A stretch of DNA of 64,000 nucleotides from Erysipelotrichaceae bacterium (GTDB lineage: Bacteria > Bacillota_I > Bacilli_A > Erysipelotrichales > Erysipelotrichaceae), in assembly GCA_017512285.1 (NCBI GenBank), contig JAFWGU010000024.1, positions 1 to 64,000 of the forward strand, in the 5' to 3' direction. Of the stretch, positions 23,638 through 32,550 are shown piece by piece (the stretch's first letter is position 1; every line of letters starts with the position of its first letter). Position numbers and translations under genes: made by a program. The notes beneath the pieces were generated by a model. That model saw only the letters and a program-made list of their open reading frames with translations, had not been told where the DNA came from and ran no database searches.

Positions 23638-26424
23638 CTATGTCAGCTTAAAGCCGTTTTCCTCAAATAATCTCTTAATTTCTCTGTTAACAACAGTTCT
23701 TACGTCGAACTTGTGTGATTCAAGACACTCCGTTCTGATTGACAGTCTCATTGTCCTGCCGCTCATGTCGTCAATGCCGCCGTAGTTAGGACCGTCAAGG
23801 ATGTACGGTGACAGTTCCTTGATCTTCGGCAGCTCACTTCTGAGCATTTCCTCAATGGCTGCGATGTCCTGATCGAACGGAACGTTGATGATGACGTCAC
23901 AGTATGAGTTCCTCTTGGTCTTGTTGACGATGTTGGTCAGGTTGCGGTTGTTGACTGACTTGATATCCTGAGTAACGCTCATTAATCTTGTCGTTCTGAT
24001 GCCGATCTCAATTACTCTGCCCTTGTAGCCGTTGATCTCAATGATGTCGCCAACCTGGAATTCATGCTCGAAGATGATGAATATACCGGCCAGGATATCA
24101 GTAACCAGGTCACGGGCACCAAGGCCTATGACAAGAGTCAGGATGCCGGCGCTGGCCAGTAATGACTGTGAGTCAAAGCCTAATAATGACAGACAGTAGA
24201 AGATCACGAAGATCGTTGCCAGATAGTTAACGAAGCTGCTTAACAGTCTCAGCATCGTTTCGCTCTTCGGAGTAACGAGCTTGATCGCTTCATTGAATAT
24301 ATTTCTCAATACGGCAACTGCCATGAAGTAGATGAACAGAACCATCAGGACTTCAGAATAGGCAAATACGTTCAGTCCTCTTTCCCACTTGCCGCTCATG
24401 ATGAATCCGAAGATGGAATCCTCCGTATACAGCACGTTCCTAAAGGCAATGGCACCCAGGGCAAACACAGCCAGAATGCTGACGACGATCTGAACGATCA
24501 TGGCTGTCTTTTCCTCAGCCGTCTTCTTCTCCCAGGTTACTCTTTCCCTTAACATTCTGGAAATGATGTTAAGAGTACGCTTCTGCTGACCGCCATACAC
24601 AGTGACATCAATGTATGGGTCATCTTCTTCTGCGATCTTGATCGGTTCCACATCATGTCTGTAGATGTAAATGAATATGGCTATTATGCCTATGGTGCTC
24701 AAAAGCACCGTGGTAAGAGTTATTGACAGTCTGCCTGTGAACAGCGTCTTGACGTTCTCACAGATGTAGATGATGCTGTCACCGCTCTGGAATGATTCAG
24801 AATAATATCTTTCACCGTCAAAGTTGATGTACCCGTAGTACTTGTTTCTGATCTGAGCATCCTCAATGCCGTTATCAACGGCCAGTTCTTCTTCATGGTC
24901 TCCCAGACTTGAGTAGGTTATGGTCTTGTCCGTATTGCTGATGATGAACACTTCGTTGTTCTCGCCGGCCATGTTGCTGCTGACGATGTACTTGACATCG
25001 GTATCCTTAAGAACCTGCTCCAGCTCCTCAACATTGTTGGCCGTCTGCAGGAAGCCATCGTATTCACCGTTGGCGTCATGCATGGTAACACCGACGAACT
25101 GATGATAGGTTCCGGTAAGCTCGTCCTCCTGAGCTTCCTGAATTACATAAGGTACGCCATGCTTCAGCATGCGGAAGGTATATGACTGATCCTCAGGCTC
25201 ATCAGAAATGACGAAGCCGAAAATCGGTGAATCGGAGAGGGTTTCTACGCCATCCCCGTTGAACAGCATGATGTATTCCAGATCGAATATTCTGGAGAGG
25301 TCCTTCAGGTTTTCCTTTGTTCTGAGTTCAGGATTATCTGACAGGATCTCAGCAACGATCTGGGCCTTGTTCAGGTTATTTATGTCACATACGTTTTTCA
25401 GCTGCTCGGAGCTGTAGCTTGCTTCGTCAATGCTGCTGGAAAGTTCTGCTATCTTACTGTTGGTTGATATTGAGTACATGGTGAGTGAGAACAGTGTCTG
25501 AACGTAATTTGCCGTCAGGCCAATGGCTGTCAGACCGATCACACCGAATATGATGAGCTTTCTTCTGGTCAGACCGATGAGCTCATGCTTCCTTTCACCC
25601 TTGAATCTGCCGAAATCCTGCTTTGCGAAATATCCGTAGGTAATGAGTACGGTAAACACAATACAGATGGCAATGTAGATGATGCCAACGGCAGCGTGGC
25701 TGTTCATGGTCATGTTACGTGCTGAAATGCCGCAGGCAATGGTTATGCCCAGATGCTCATTAACAACACTCGAGGTGTAATACTGTTCCTTGTTTATTCT
25801 TAACCACTTGGCATCCTTCTGAACAAGGTCCGTGAGTCTGATTCCCAGAGTAGTGATGCTCTGACCGATGAACTCAGGGTCCGGATAGTAAACTATCTTG
25901 CCGATGTTATTGGTTACTACAAAGAACAGATCCTTACTGTTGATGACCTTCTGCAGGATCCTGTTTTCGGTATAGATGTTATTAAGCACCTGATCAAGAT
26001 CAGCCGTATTCTTCTTGATGCATACCATCGTTCCGTTTTCAGCCGTACTTGTGTAATATCTGAAACCTACGTCCTTGATCTCCGGTGTATATCCTATCAT
26101 GATCTGGTCAACGACAAACAGGTCCATCAGTTCATCATCTACAGTGAAGTCCGGATCATGGTCTACCAGGTAGGCAACGGCATCAGCCTTGGCCTGCATG
26201 TTGCCGTCATACATTCTGGTCAGATCCTTGGTGTGCTGGTAGGAAACGTTAAAGGTTTCCGTAACCTTATCCAGTCTGCGGATCAGATTTGCCTTCTGAT
26301 TATATTCAGTAAAAGCTGTCTCCACCAGGAAAAGGAGCATGCCGGTTATGGCAAGCACGATCATTTCAAAAACCAGTACGTTACGCAGCTTAAGTATTCT
26401 CTTACTCTTCTTCGGTTCTGTCAC
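23638..26424 (-). CDS. MscS-family mechanosensitive channel with two extracytoplasmic sensor-like regions
   Basis: This is a large protein of about 928 residues. The C-terminal 240 residues carry the MscS channel: SLLASAGILTLVIGLGARDLVTD is the pore helix region, followed by IIFEHEFQVGDIIEINGYKGRV and the beta/alpha-beta vestibule. Upstream are two similar blocks, each a membrane helix, a roughly 200-residue outside region resembling sensor or Cache domains (about 25-240 and 300-560), and another helix. This is far longer than plain MscS (about 280 residues). The GTG at 26424 has GGGAGG 8 bases upstream; the ATG at 26442 has none. It is first in an operon with a small protein and a YdcF protein. 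Confidence 0.87.
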   Translation of the reverse strand: MTEPKKSKRILKLRNVLVFEMIVLAITGMLLFLVETAFTEYNQKANLIRRLDKVTETFNVSYQHTKDLTRMYDGNMQAKADAVAYLVDHDPDFTVDDELMDLFVVDQIMIGYTPEIKDVGFRYYTSTAENGTMVCIKKNTADLDQVLNNIYTENRILQKVINSKDLFFVVTNNIGKIVYYPDPEFIGQSITTLGIRLTDLVQKDAKWLRINKEQYYTSSVVNEHLGITIACGISARNMTMNSHAAVGIIYIAICIVFTVLITYGYFAKQDFGRFKGERKHELIGLTRRKLIIFGVIGLTAIGLTANYVQTLFSLTMYSISTNSKIAELSSSIDEASYSSEQLKNVCDINNLNKAQIVAEILSDNPELRTKENLKDLSRIFDLEYIMLFNGDGVETLSDSPIFGFVISDEPEDQSYTFRMLKHGVPYVIQEAQEDELTGTYHQFVGVTMHDANGEYDGFLQTANNVEELEQVLKDTDVKYIVSSNMAGENNEVFIISNTDKTITYSSLGDHEEELAVDNGIEDAQIRNKYYGYINFDGERYYSESFQSGDSIIYICENVKTLFTGRLSITLTTVLLSTIGIIAIFIYIYRHDVEPIKIAEEDDPYIDVTVYGGQQKRTLNIISRMLRERVTWEKKTAEEKTAMIVQIVVSILAVFALGAIAFRNVLYTEDSIFGFIMSGKWERGLNVFAYSEVLMVLFIYFMAVAVLRNIFNEAIKLVTPKSETMLRLLSSFVNYLATIFVIFYCLSLLGFDSQSLLASAGILTLVIGLGARDLVTDILAGIFIIFEHEFQVGDIIEINGYKGRVIEIGIRTTRLMSVTQDIKSVNNRNLTNIVNKTKRNSYCDVIINVPFDQDIAAIEEMLRSELPKIKELSPYILDGPNYGGIDDMSGRTMRLSIRTECLESHKFDVRTVVNREIKRLFEENGFKLT

Positions 26425-26553
26425 AGGATCAACCTCCCACATCTATTATTCTATCTGCTTTAACAAAGCACACGAAAACTCTCTTTTTTCCATTTTAACA
26501 CTTTATAGAGGTATTTTTATAGTATAATGAGTAATATTCGGAGGCAGAAAACA

Positions 26554-27636
26554 ATGTTATTGAATCCAAACAGTCTATCAACCAACATTCTTGTAACACT
26601 GCTTACTCTGGTAATGGTTTTCGCCTTGCCCTGGCTGGACAGAACGGTATGCAATAAGCTCGGACTGAGTCTTAATGACCGTCTGAGTACCAATCCCAAG
26701 GCAGACCGGCTGCTTCATCTGCGCAAGTGGTTATTGGTCATCATGTTCGGGGTATACCTTTTACTGGTACTGTATGTGACCTTCCTGTCCAGAAGCGCTG
26801 CTGAAGATTATAAGGTCAACGCCGAACTGTTTGAAGGTCTTAAGAGATCCATCAACATCGACTTCGGCATTCTCGGCTTCATTGCCTCCATATTCATGGA
26901 CGGTCCTGAACAGGCCTTGGCCCATGTCAGGATCCAGCACTTTGAAAACCTGGCTCAGGTATACATGAACATCTGCATGTTCATCCCGATGGGATATCTG
27001 CTGCCATACATATTTGACTGGTTCAGAAGAAGAGTAAAGCCACGCACCATCATAACCTGTTTCCTTGCTTCACTGGCCATTGAAAACGTCCAGTTACTGA
27101 CAAGGATGGGCTTCTACGATGTCGACGATCTGTTTGCCAATACGTTAGGCGGAATAATAGGTGTTTACCTTTACATGGCAGTAGCCTACATTCTGGCGCA
27201 CCCGGACTGGCGTGATCGATTCAGATTCTACCGTCTGTGGCGTAAGGACGCCGTAAAGAGTGCCATGTTCCCGTTTTTCAGGAAACTGCATCTGGTAAGG
27301 TCAACCATCTACGGTACCGACAGCGCTGCTGCTCTTGACTTCTATGTTACGAAGCTGGGAATGTACCCGCTCAATACTCTGTATGATGAGAAGACGAACA
27401 CGACCAGACACTTGCTGGAATACGGCAACAGTCAGCTGGAGCTGATCTGTACTCCCGGCCTGAAGATCAAGCCGCAGACGATAACCATCGCCTGCAACAA
27501 TTCCGAATATCTTAAGAAAAGACTTCTCAATAAGGGAATTGAGGTAAGCGAATATTCCGAAGACAGTTATACCGGCTTAAGAACCTACAGCATCAAGGGA
27601 CCGGACAACGTTACGATCACCATCATTGAAGAATAA
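26554..27636 (+). CDS. VanZ-like membrane protein fused to a glyoxalase/VOC domain
   Basis: This is a protein of about 360 residues. Residues 1-230 hold a VanZ-type membrane region with helices near 10-28, 60-80, 110-125, 140-160 and 205-225 and the family pattern NICMFIPMGYLLPY followed by ENVQLLTRMGFYDVDDLFANTLGGIIG. Residues about 255-360 form a vicinal-oxygen-chelate domain (HLVRSTIYGTDSAAALDFYV, later LLEYGNSQLELI). GGAGG lies 8 bases before the ATG at 26554, so the in-frame ATG at 26527 is not used. VanZ-like domains are linked to low-level teicoplanin tolerance; the fused VOC domain could bind a small ligand, which is inference. Confidence 0.85.
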   Translation: MLLNPNSLSTNILVTLLTLVMVFALPWLDRTVCNKLGLSLNDRLSTNPKADRLLHLRKWLLVIMFGVYLLLVLYVTFLSRSAAEDYKVNAELFEGLKRSINIDFGILGFIASIFMDGPEQALAHVRIQHFENLAQVYMNICMFIPMGYLLPYIFDWFRRRVKPRTIITCFLASLAIENVQLLTRMGFYDVDDLFANTLGGIIGVYLYMAVAYILAHPDWRDRFRFYRLWRKDAVKSAMFPFFRKLHLVRSTIYGTDSAAALDFYVTKLGMYPLNTLYDEKTNTTRHLLEYGNSQLELICTPGLKIKPQTITIACNNSEYLKKRLLNKGIEVSEYSEDSYTGLRTYSIKGPDNVTITIIEE

Positions 27637-27639
27637 AGA

Positions 27640-27672
27640 AAAACTCTTCTGAATTCAGAAGAGTTTTATTTT
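27640..27672. terminator. Strong, probably bidirectional terminator
   Basis: AAAACTCTTCTG (27640-27651), loop AATT and CAGAAGAGTTTT (27656-27667) give a 12-base-pair stem with a T-rich tail. Confidence 0.9.
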
Positions 27673-27687
27673 TCATTAATGAATGTC

Positions 27688-27903
27688 TCAGTCTTCTCTG
27701 ATCAGGTAGGCATCAACGATCTCACCGATGTATTCGGTATGATAGTCACCAACATCAGAGCCATTTCCATAGTAACGGTTTATGCCGGCTCAGGGATCCT
27801 GTCCAGATCCTGATCACTGGCATATATTATCCTGCATTCCAGGGTAAGCGGGAATTCCCTGATGCAGAGTGAATCATTACTGTTTCTGATCTGAGCTTCA
27901 TAG
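27688..27903 (-). pseudogene. Remnant of a flavin reductase (flavoredoxin-like) C-terminal part
   Basis: The minus strand between the terminator and the DUF2207 gene has no complete gene but reads as a decayed one. One frame gives FPLTLECRIIYASDQDLDRI then PEPA and a stop. The next frame continues NRYYGNGSDVGDYHTEYIGE then IVDAYLIRED and a stop at 27688. Joined, these match the C-terminal half of flavin-reductase-like proteins (PLxLECxVxYxxEQD...IPExI..RFYP...DYHTMYIGEIVDAY). A single missing base near 27785-27791 explains the frame change. There is no start codon, and the first half is gone, replaced by the end of the DUF2207 gene. Confidence 0.75.
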
Positions 27904-27904
27904 C

Positions 27905-29638
27905 TTACCAGCCGCTGCTGCCGCCACCGCCGGAGCCGCTTCCGGAATAGCCACCACCGGAGCCTCCGCCGCTGTCAGATGAACTTGACCATCCTGAGGA
28001 ATCAGTCCAGCCATCTGAAGACGAGTGGCTTTCGGCCCAGCCTGTAGAGTCTTCCTGGAAACTGTTCATGTTATTGTCCATGAAGTAGACGACATCAGTG
28101 CCTTCATACCAGCTTACCGGCGGAATCGCAATGTCCGCAAACCTGCTGATCCAGAAGTCGGTAATGCCTAAGGCATAGGCATAAGGCAGGATGTCATAGA
28201 AGTAATTCGGGTTTTCCTCAACAAGCATGATGATCCTGTCCTTTTCAGCTACTTCAATGAAGTCTTTGAATCCAAGGATCCTGCCGTACAGCTTATTGTT
28301 TTCTTCCGTTCTCTTCTTATATCTGCATGCAAGATAGAACTGATAAATGCCGAATACAATGCCAACACCTATGGCCGCCAGATGATACCAGCGGAAATAA
28401 CGTTCCAGATTGGAGATCAGTATGCTAACAGGTACGATGATTGCCAGATGCAGGGCAGACAGTACGCTGATGGTTATGTATATCCATCTCTTCTTTTCGT
28501 ACATTTTCATGCCATGCTTTCTGATGTAATCGCTTATGTCATTTATCGTCCTGTAGAATCTGTGTCTGAGCTTGTCTCTGGTGACGATCAGAGTACCGTC
28601 GTCCTGTTCCTCAGCGTATTTCTCCAGGCCTTCCAGGTACATGATTTCTTCCTTACTCAGACCTTCAGTGCTCTTGTCTGACAGCACGAACCTGTAGTTA
28701 TCCTCTTCAATGTCCTCTATCTTCAGATAGCCCTTGTCAGCCAGCAACAGCAACATTCCGTTTATTGACGTCTTGCCGGCATAGCCATACATGACATTGT
28801 ACATCTGCGGAGGCGTCAGTCCTTCCGGCGGATAGAATTCCACCGGTGTTACCACAACGTCCGGTTTGCCATGTCTGACATAGTTTCTTCGGTTAATGAA
28901 AGTCAGGACTATTGCCTGCACTGCAGCAAATACGCAGGTCAGAATGCTTCTGACCGGCCAGACCTTCTTGAAGTACCCTTCCTCAAACTCGCATCTGACC
29001 GTAAAGGCTTCTCCCGGCTTCAGAGTCTCAAAGTATTCAAGATATACGGTATTGTCTTCTCTCTTCTCCATGACGTCATGATAATCCGTTGATCCCGGAT
29101 AGCCATGAGTCACACCGAACCTGTTCATGTCAAAGTCCTTGGGGAAGTGAATGATGACCTGCAGATGTTCTATGTCATAGTCCCAGGAATCCCCGATGAT
29201 ATTGAAATAGAACTCATCGCCGCCCTTCCATTCATCATTGCCTATTTCGTATTTGTAACTCAGAATGTAGCGCTGGCTGCCTTCCACAAGAACGTCGGCA
29301 CTGCCCATTCTGACGTTGCAGGAGTCGTATTCAAAGGTGACTGAATTATCAACGTTTGTCTCAATGGAAGAAATGATCGCGTGGTTATGGCTGTAGCTGC
29401 CATCCTGTCTGTAGACGCTGTTATCCGTCGGAATGCTTCTGATGATGCCGTGATGAGGTGTCGCGAACTCGATGTCGATCGTTTCCGTGATCTCATAGAC
29501 ATTGTTCTCATTGACCATGATCTCAACTCTGACGTTTGTTGCCTTAAGGGTTTCATCAGCGCTTGTCTTAGTTAACACAAGACCGAACGAAAACACCAGA
29601 ACCGTCAGTGCCAGTACCAGTCTCATTATCTTCTTCAT
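27905..29638 (-). CDS. DUF2207 membrane protein with glycine/serine-rich tail
   Basis: This is a protein of about 577 residues. A signal peptide (about 1-28) is followed by the DUF2207 outside domain (about 30-230, with PHHGIIRSIPTDN and GGDEFYFNIIGDSWDYDI), a membrane helix near 238-255, a cytoplasmic region, two more helices near 395-440 and a low-complexity C-terminus of Ser and Gly ending GGGGSSGW. The start at 29638 has AGGAG 9 bases upstream; ATGs at 29647 and 29644 lie too close to that site. DUF2207 proteins are common in Bacillota and of unknown function. A flavin-reductase remnant directly follows the stop. Confidence 0.87.
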   Translation of the reverse strand: MKKIMRLVLALTVLVFSFGLVLTKTSADETLKATNVRVEIMVNENNVYEITETIDIEFATPHHGIIRSIPTDNSVYRQDGSYSHNHAIISSIETNVDNSVTFEYDSCNVRMGSADVLVEGSQRYILSYKYEIGNDEWKGGDEFYFNIIGDSWDYDIEHLQVIIHFPKDFDMNRFGVTHGYPGSTDYHDVMEKREDNTVYLEYFETLKPGEAFTVRCEFEEGYFKKVWPVRSILTCVFAAVQAIVLTFINRRNYVRHGKPDVVVTPVEFYPPEGLTPPQMYNVMYGYAGKTSINGMLLLLADKGYLKIEDIEEDNYRFVLSDKSTEGLSKEEIMYLEGLEKYAEEQDDGTLIVTRDKLRHRFYRTINDISDYIRKHGMKMYEKKRWIYITISVLSALHLAIIVPVSILISNLERYFRWYHLAAIGVGIVFGIYQFYLACRYKKRTEENNKLYGRILGFKDFIEVAEKDRIIMLVEENPNYFYDILPYAYALGITDFWISRFADIAIPPVSWYEGTDVVYFMDNNMNSFQEDSTGWAESHSSSDGWTDSSGWSSSSDSGGGSGGGYSGSGSGGGGSSGW

Positions 29639-29682
29639 CCGCATCATCTCCTGTTCCGATTACCATTATCATACCACATATT

Positions 29683-29708
29683 GAAAGAAGAGACTTCTCA
29701 GTCTCTTC
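29683..29708 (-). terminator. Rho-independent terminator
   Basis: On the minus strand GAAGAGACT, loop GAGA, AGTCTCTTC, then TTTC. It ends the 29707-30684 gene. Confidence 0.75.
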
Positions 29709-30684
29709 ACTTATTACCTTTGTTCAGAAACAGACCCGCTGCTATCCAGGCTATGGCCTTAAGAGCATACAGCATCGGCTGTATTAACCCTACCCTTTTC
29801 ACGTACCCGTCAACGGCCATCATCTCATCAGCCGTGAACAGCGTACTTCCGGAGAACGGATCAGCCGCTTCATATACGATGGCCCCTATTCTGCCAATGC
29901 CTGTCAAAGCATCTGGGTTTTCAGGATACTCAGTCTCTTCCTTTTTCCCGGTGTACTGGCTGCTAATTATTTCACTGTAGCCTGGCCCATGTTGATCATA
30001 CGGGTATTCAGCCGGATAGATCCTGTCAGGAACATTCAGTCTGAACTCAAACTGCGTTGAGAACAGAAACAGAACGAATACCAGCGGAACGGCTATGATG
30101 GCTGTTACAAGATGAAACCTGACATTTCTGATTGCCAGGCCAACGGCGCACATGCCGCCGATAACGGAAAGAAGACTTGTTTCCAGTAATAACAGACTGA
30201 ATCCATCCGGTGGATAGAATGCTACCTTCAGTACATTATGGGCAATTATCACCGTTATCATGAACACGGTAAACATGATGATCACAATTGCCGTCGTCTT
30301 CAGTACCTGCTTTTTTGGATCATCCTTTCCGGCCACATACAGACCGTATCCCATCAGGGCTACTGCGAACAGTGTATAAGTGATCCCGCAAGAGATGATC
30401 CTTCTGTCAATTGCCTTCAGTGAATTTCTGGCAAAGAGGCTGATCTCCGTCATTACGGACTGCCTGCCGACTTCGGGAGTCATGCCGAAACCGACTGACC
30501 CGTAGAATCCGTCGTCGTATGAAAGTGTAAGTATCACCTCATCAGTCCCGTTGTAATTAATAACCTTCTGATATTCCTCAGACAGTCCCCTTACGGCCAC
30601 GACGCTGTTGAAGATCATCACTGCCAGAAAGAGGATTCCGGCGGTCAGTGATATCATGCCCAGTATCTTTTCCCTGTTTTTCAT
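29707..30684 (-). CDS. Multi-pass membrane protein, function unknown
   Basis: This 325-residue protein has about six hydrophobic helices (near residues 8-30, 100-120, 130-150, 160-182, 190-212 and 300-320) and two outside loops, around 35-95 and 215-300. The first loop has a strand pattern (NGTDEVILTLSYDDGFYGS). No family is recognised. GAGG lies 6 bases before the ATG. It starts 12 bases after the MATE-ATPase gene's stop, so the two may share a transcript. Confidence 0.7.
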   Translation of the reverse strand: MKNREKILGMISLTAGILFLAVMIFNSVVAVRGLSEEYQKVINYNGTDEVILTLSYDDGFYGSVGFGMTPEVGRQSVMTEISLFARNSLKAIDRRIISCGITYTLFAVALMGYGLYVAGKDDPKKQVLKTTAIVIIMFTVFMITVIIAHNVLKVAFYPPDGFSLLLLETSLLSVIGGMCAVGLAIRNVRFHLVTAIIAVPLVFVLFLFSTQFEFRLNVPDRIYPAEYPYDQHGPGYSEIISSQYTGKKEETEYPENPDALTGIGRIGAIVYEAADPFSGSTLFTADEMMAVDGYVKRVGLIQPMLYALKAIAWIAAGLFLNKGNK

Positions 30685-30696
30685 GTGTTTCCTCTT

Positions 30697-32463
30697 TTAT
30701 ATTCTGATCGTAAGGCAGTTAATGCCAAACAGATAGTTGTAATTGATGTCCTTGAAGATGCTGTAGACCATTCTGATTCCCATGTTCTTGGTTATGTCAT
30801 CATTCTCCGTGATCATTCTTCTTTCTTCCGGGTTGAATGGTATGCAGTCATCCTTTATGCGCAGGATGATGCTGTCATCCTTATGAACGACTCTTACGTT
30901 AATCGAATGTTTATTATTGTCCTTGGTGAAGCCGTGTTCAACGATGTTGCCAGCCATCTCTTCCAGAGCAAGAGCTGAGAAGTATGAACGTCTCTTGTCA
31001 ATTCCTCTGCTCTGACAGAAATCCATGATCCTTTTCGACAGATTAATGACTTCTTCCATGTTCATTACGGTAATGTCGATCCTCTCATCCTCGGCAGCAC
31101 CGAAATCAGCCGGAATTACCATCAGCTGTTCCATGTTGCGTGGGCAGTGCCTGTTCTTCACCCAGGCGTGACCGATGATGAACAGTGTCGTCACGATGCC
31201 GTTAAGTACATTGGCAATGTAGACACCGTTGACCTTCAGCCATCCGGTCAGTAAGATTGAGAACCCTGCAACGCAGATGATACCGTCAAGCAGCGACAGT
31301 ATGTTGACAAACAGCTGCTTGCCGCTGGCCTGCCCATAACTGGTGAAGTGCTGGCAGATGATGCTGAACGGCATGCACAGTGGCAGTATTCTTAATCCGG
31401 ATACCATCATCCCGTATACCGGTGCCCCTGTGTCATGGAAGAACAGTCCGGCAAGCGGTCTTGCCAGCAAGATGATCACGGCATCAATGGCACACATCAG
31501 CGGGATGAAGTATCTGAACATTACTCTCATGATGTCACAGAGACTCTGTCTGTCCTCTTCGCCGATACTGACGCTCATCTGCAGCCTTGATACGGTCATC
31601 ATGCCGCCCGGTATTGCCCAGAATACGCTGAGCAGGTTATTGGCAGCCGTGAAGGCTGACAGTCCTGCACTTCCGGTATGGATGTCAAGAAGCTTATTGA
31701 CGATAAGTCCCCTGCCCGTCATGTAAAGTAATCCGGCTGCGCCCGGGAAACCTACGGCGATGATCCTGAACACTTCCTTCCAGTCGATCTTCATCAGCTT
31801 GAATCTGAATTCAGACTTTCCTGACAGAAAGTACGATGACTCTACCGCCAGAAAGACCCACATGCCAATGACGCTTGACAGGGCCAGTCCCAGTTCTTCC
31901 CAGTCCAGCCTGCATACAAACAGGTAACAGAGAATGAGATTGGTGATAATGTATGCGATGCTGGCGTACATCGTACGCTTGCTCTTGTTCTGCATGGTAA
32001 GAAACGCCGGCAGCTGGTTGCCAAGTATTGTCGGGATCACCGATGCCGACATTACCAATAAGAAGCGATTGAACGTCGGTCGTAAGGCTTCATTCTGGGT
32101 AAAGAAACCGGTCATGCCGGTCGCCCCCATGAATGCGAGCACTGCCGTAAACAGAAGGCCTATGATCATCGCTACCATCGTATTGAGGGCAAAGACATCC
32201 CGGATCTTATCGATTTCATTCTGGCCTAATAACTTGCCGCAGATGATGGCTACGCCTCCTGCCAGCATGGTGCTGATTGCTCCCAACAACATGTCAGCCG
32301 GTCCGAAAAGACCTACTGCGCTCATTACTTCAATGTCGCAGTAGTTACTGGCAAAGTAGCTGGATACAATGTCATTAACTGATCCGACCACAGCCAAAAG
32401 AACCTGTATCGGCAACAGTCTGAACATGAGCTTTCTGATCATCTGCAAATTATCCTGTTTCAT
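30697..32463 (-). CDS. MATE-family transporter fused to an RsbW/SpoIIAB-like ATPase domain
   Basis: This is a 588-residue fusion. Residues about 1-445 form a MATE antiporter with twelve helices and typical loops (VSSYFASNYCDIEVMSAVGL, MLAGGVAIICGKLLGQNE). Residues about 455-588 form a GHKL ATPase of the anti-sigma-factor kinase type: N-box ALEEMAGNIVEHG, G1-like LRIKDDCIPFNPEE and G2-like NMGIRMVYSI. RsbW and SpoIIAB phosphorylate a serine on STAS partners. A STAS-domain protein with the matching serine is encoded 14 kb away (46431-47519). Transport substrate and partner are unknown. A ribosome site (AAGGAAT) precedes the ATG. Confidence 0.9.
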   Translation of the reverse strand: MKQDNLQMIRKLMFRLLPIQVLLAVVGSVNDIVSSYFASNYCDIEVMSAVGLFGPADMLLGAISTMLAGGVAIICGKLLGQNEIDKIRDVFALNTMVAMIIGLLFTAVLAFMGATGMTGFFTQNEALRPTFNRFLLVMSASVIPTILGNQLPAFLTMQNKSKRTMYASIAYIITNLILCYLFVCRLDWEELGLALSSVIGMWVFLAVESSYFLSGKSEFRFKLMKIDWKEVFRIIAVGFPGAAGLLYMTGRGLIVNKLLDIHTGSAGLSAFTAANNLLSVFWAIPGGMMTVSRLQMSVSIGEEDRQSLCDIMRVMFRYFIPLMCAIDAVIILLARPLAGLFFHDTGAPVYGMMVSGLRILPLCMPFSIICQHFTSYGQASGKQLFVNILSLLDGIICVAGFSILLTGWLKVNGVYIANVLNGIVTTLFIIGHAWVKNRHCPRNMEQLMVIPADFGAAEDERIDITVMNMEEVINLSKRIMDFCQSRGIDKRRSYFSALALEEMAGNIVEHGFTKDNNKHSINVRVVHKDDSIILRIKDDCIPFNPEERRMITENDDITKNMGIRMVYSIFKDINYNYLFGINCLTIRI

Positions 32464-32518
32464 TTTCGTATTCCTTATTTATAATTATAACATTTCTCCA
32501 GCACTTCTGGCTACATAC

Positions 32519-32543
32519 AGAAAAAGAACCGCCGTGCGGTTCC
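32519..32543 (-). terminator. Rho-independent terminator
   Basis: On the minus strand GAACCGC, loop ACG, GCGGTTC, then T5. It ends the lipoprotein gene. Confidence 0.8.
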
Positions 32544-32550
32544 TGTTTTC

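Noticed and set aside
26442-26442. ATG start of the mechanosensitive channel
   Set aside because: No ribosome site lies before it; the GTG at 26424 has GGGAGG at the right distance.
27668-27904. Intergenic regulatory RNA or riboswitch
   Set aside because: The region reads as a frameshifted flavin-reductase tail on the minus strand and shows no riboswitch-like core.
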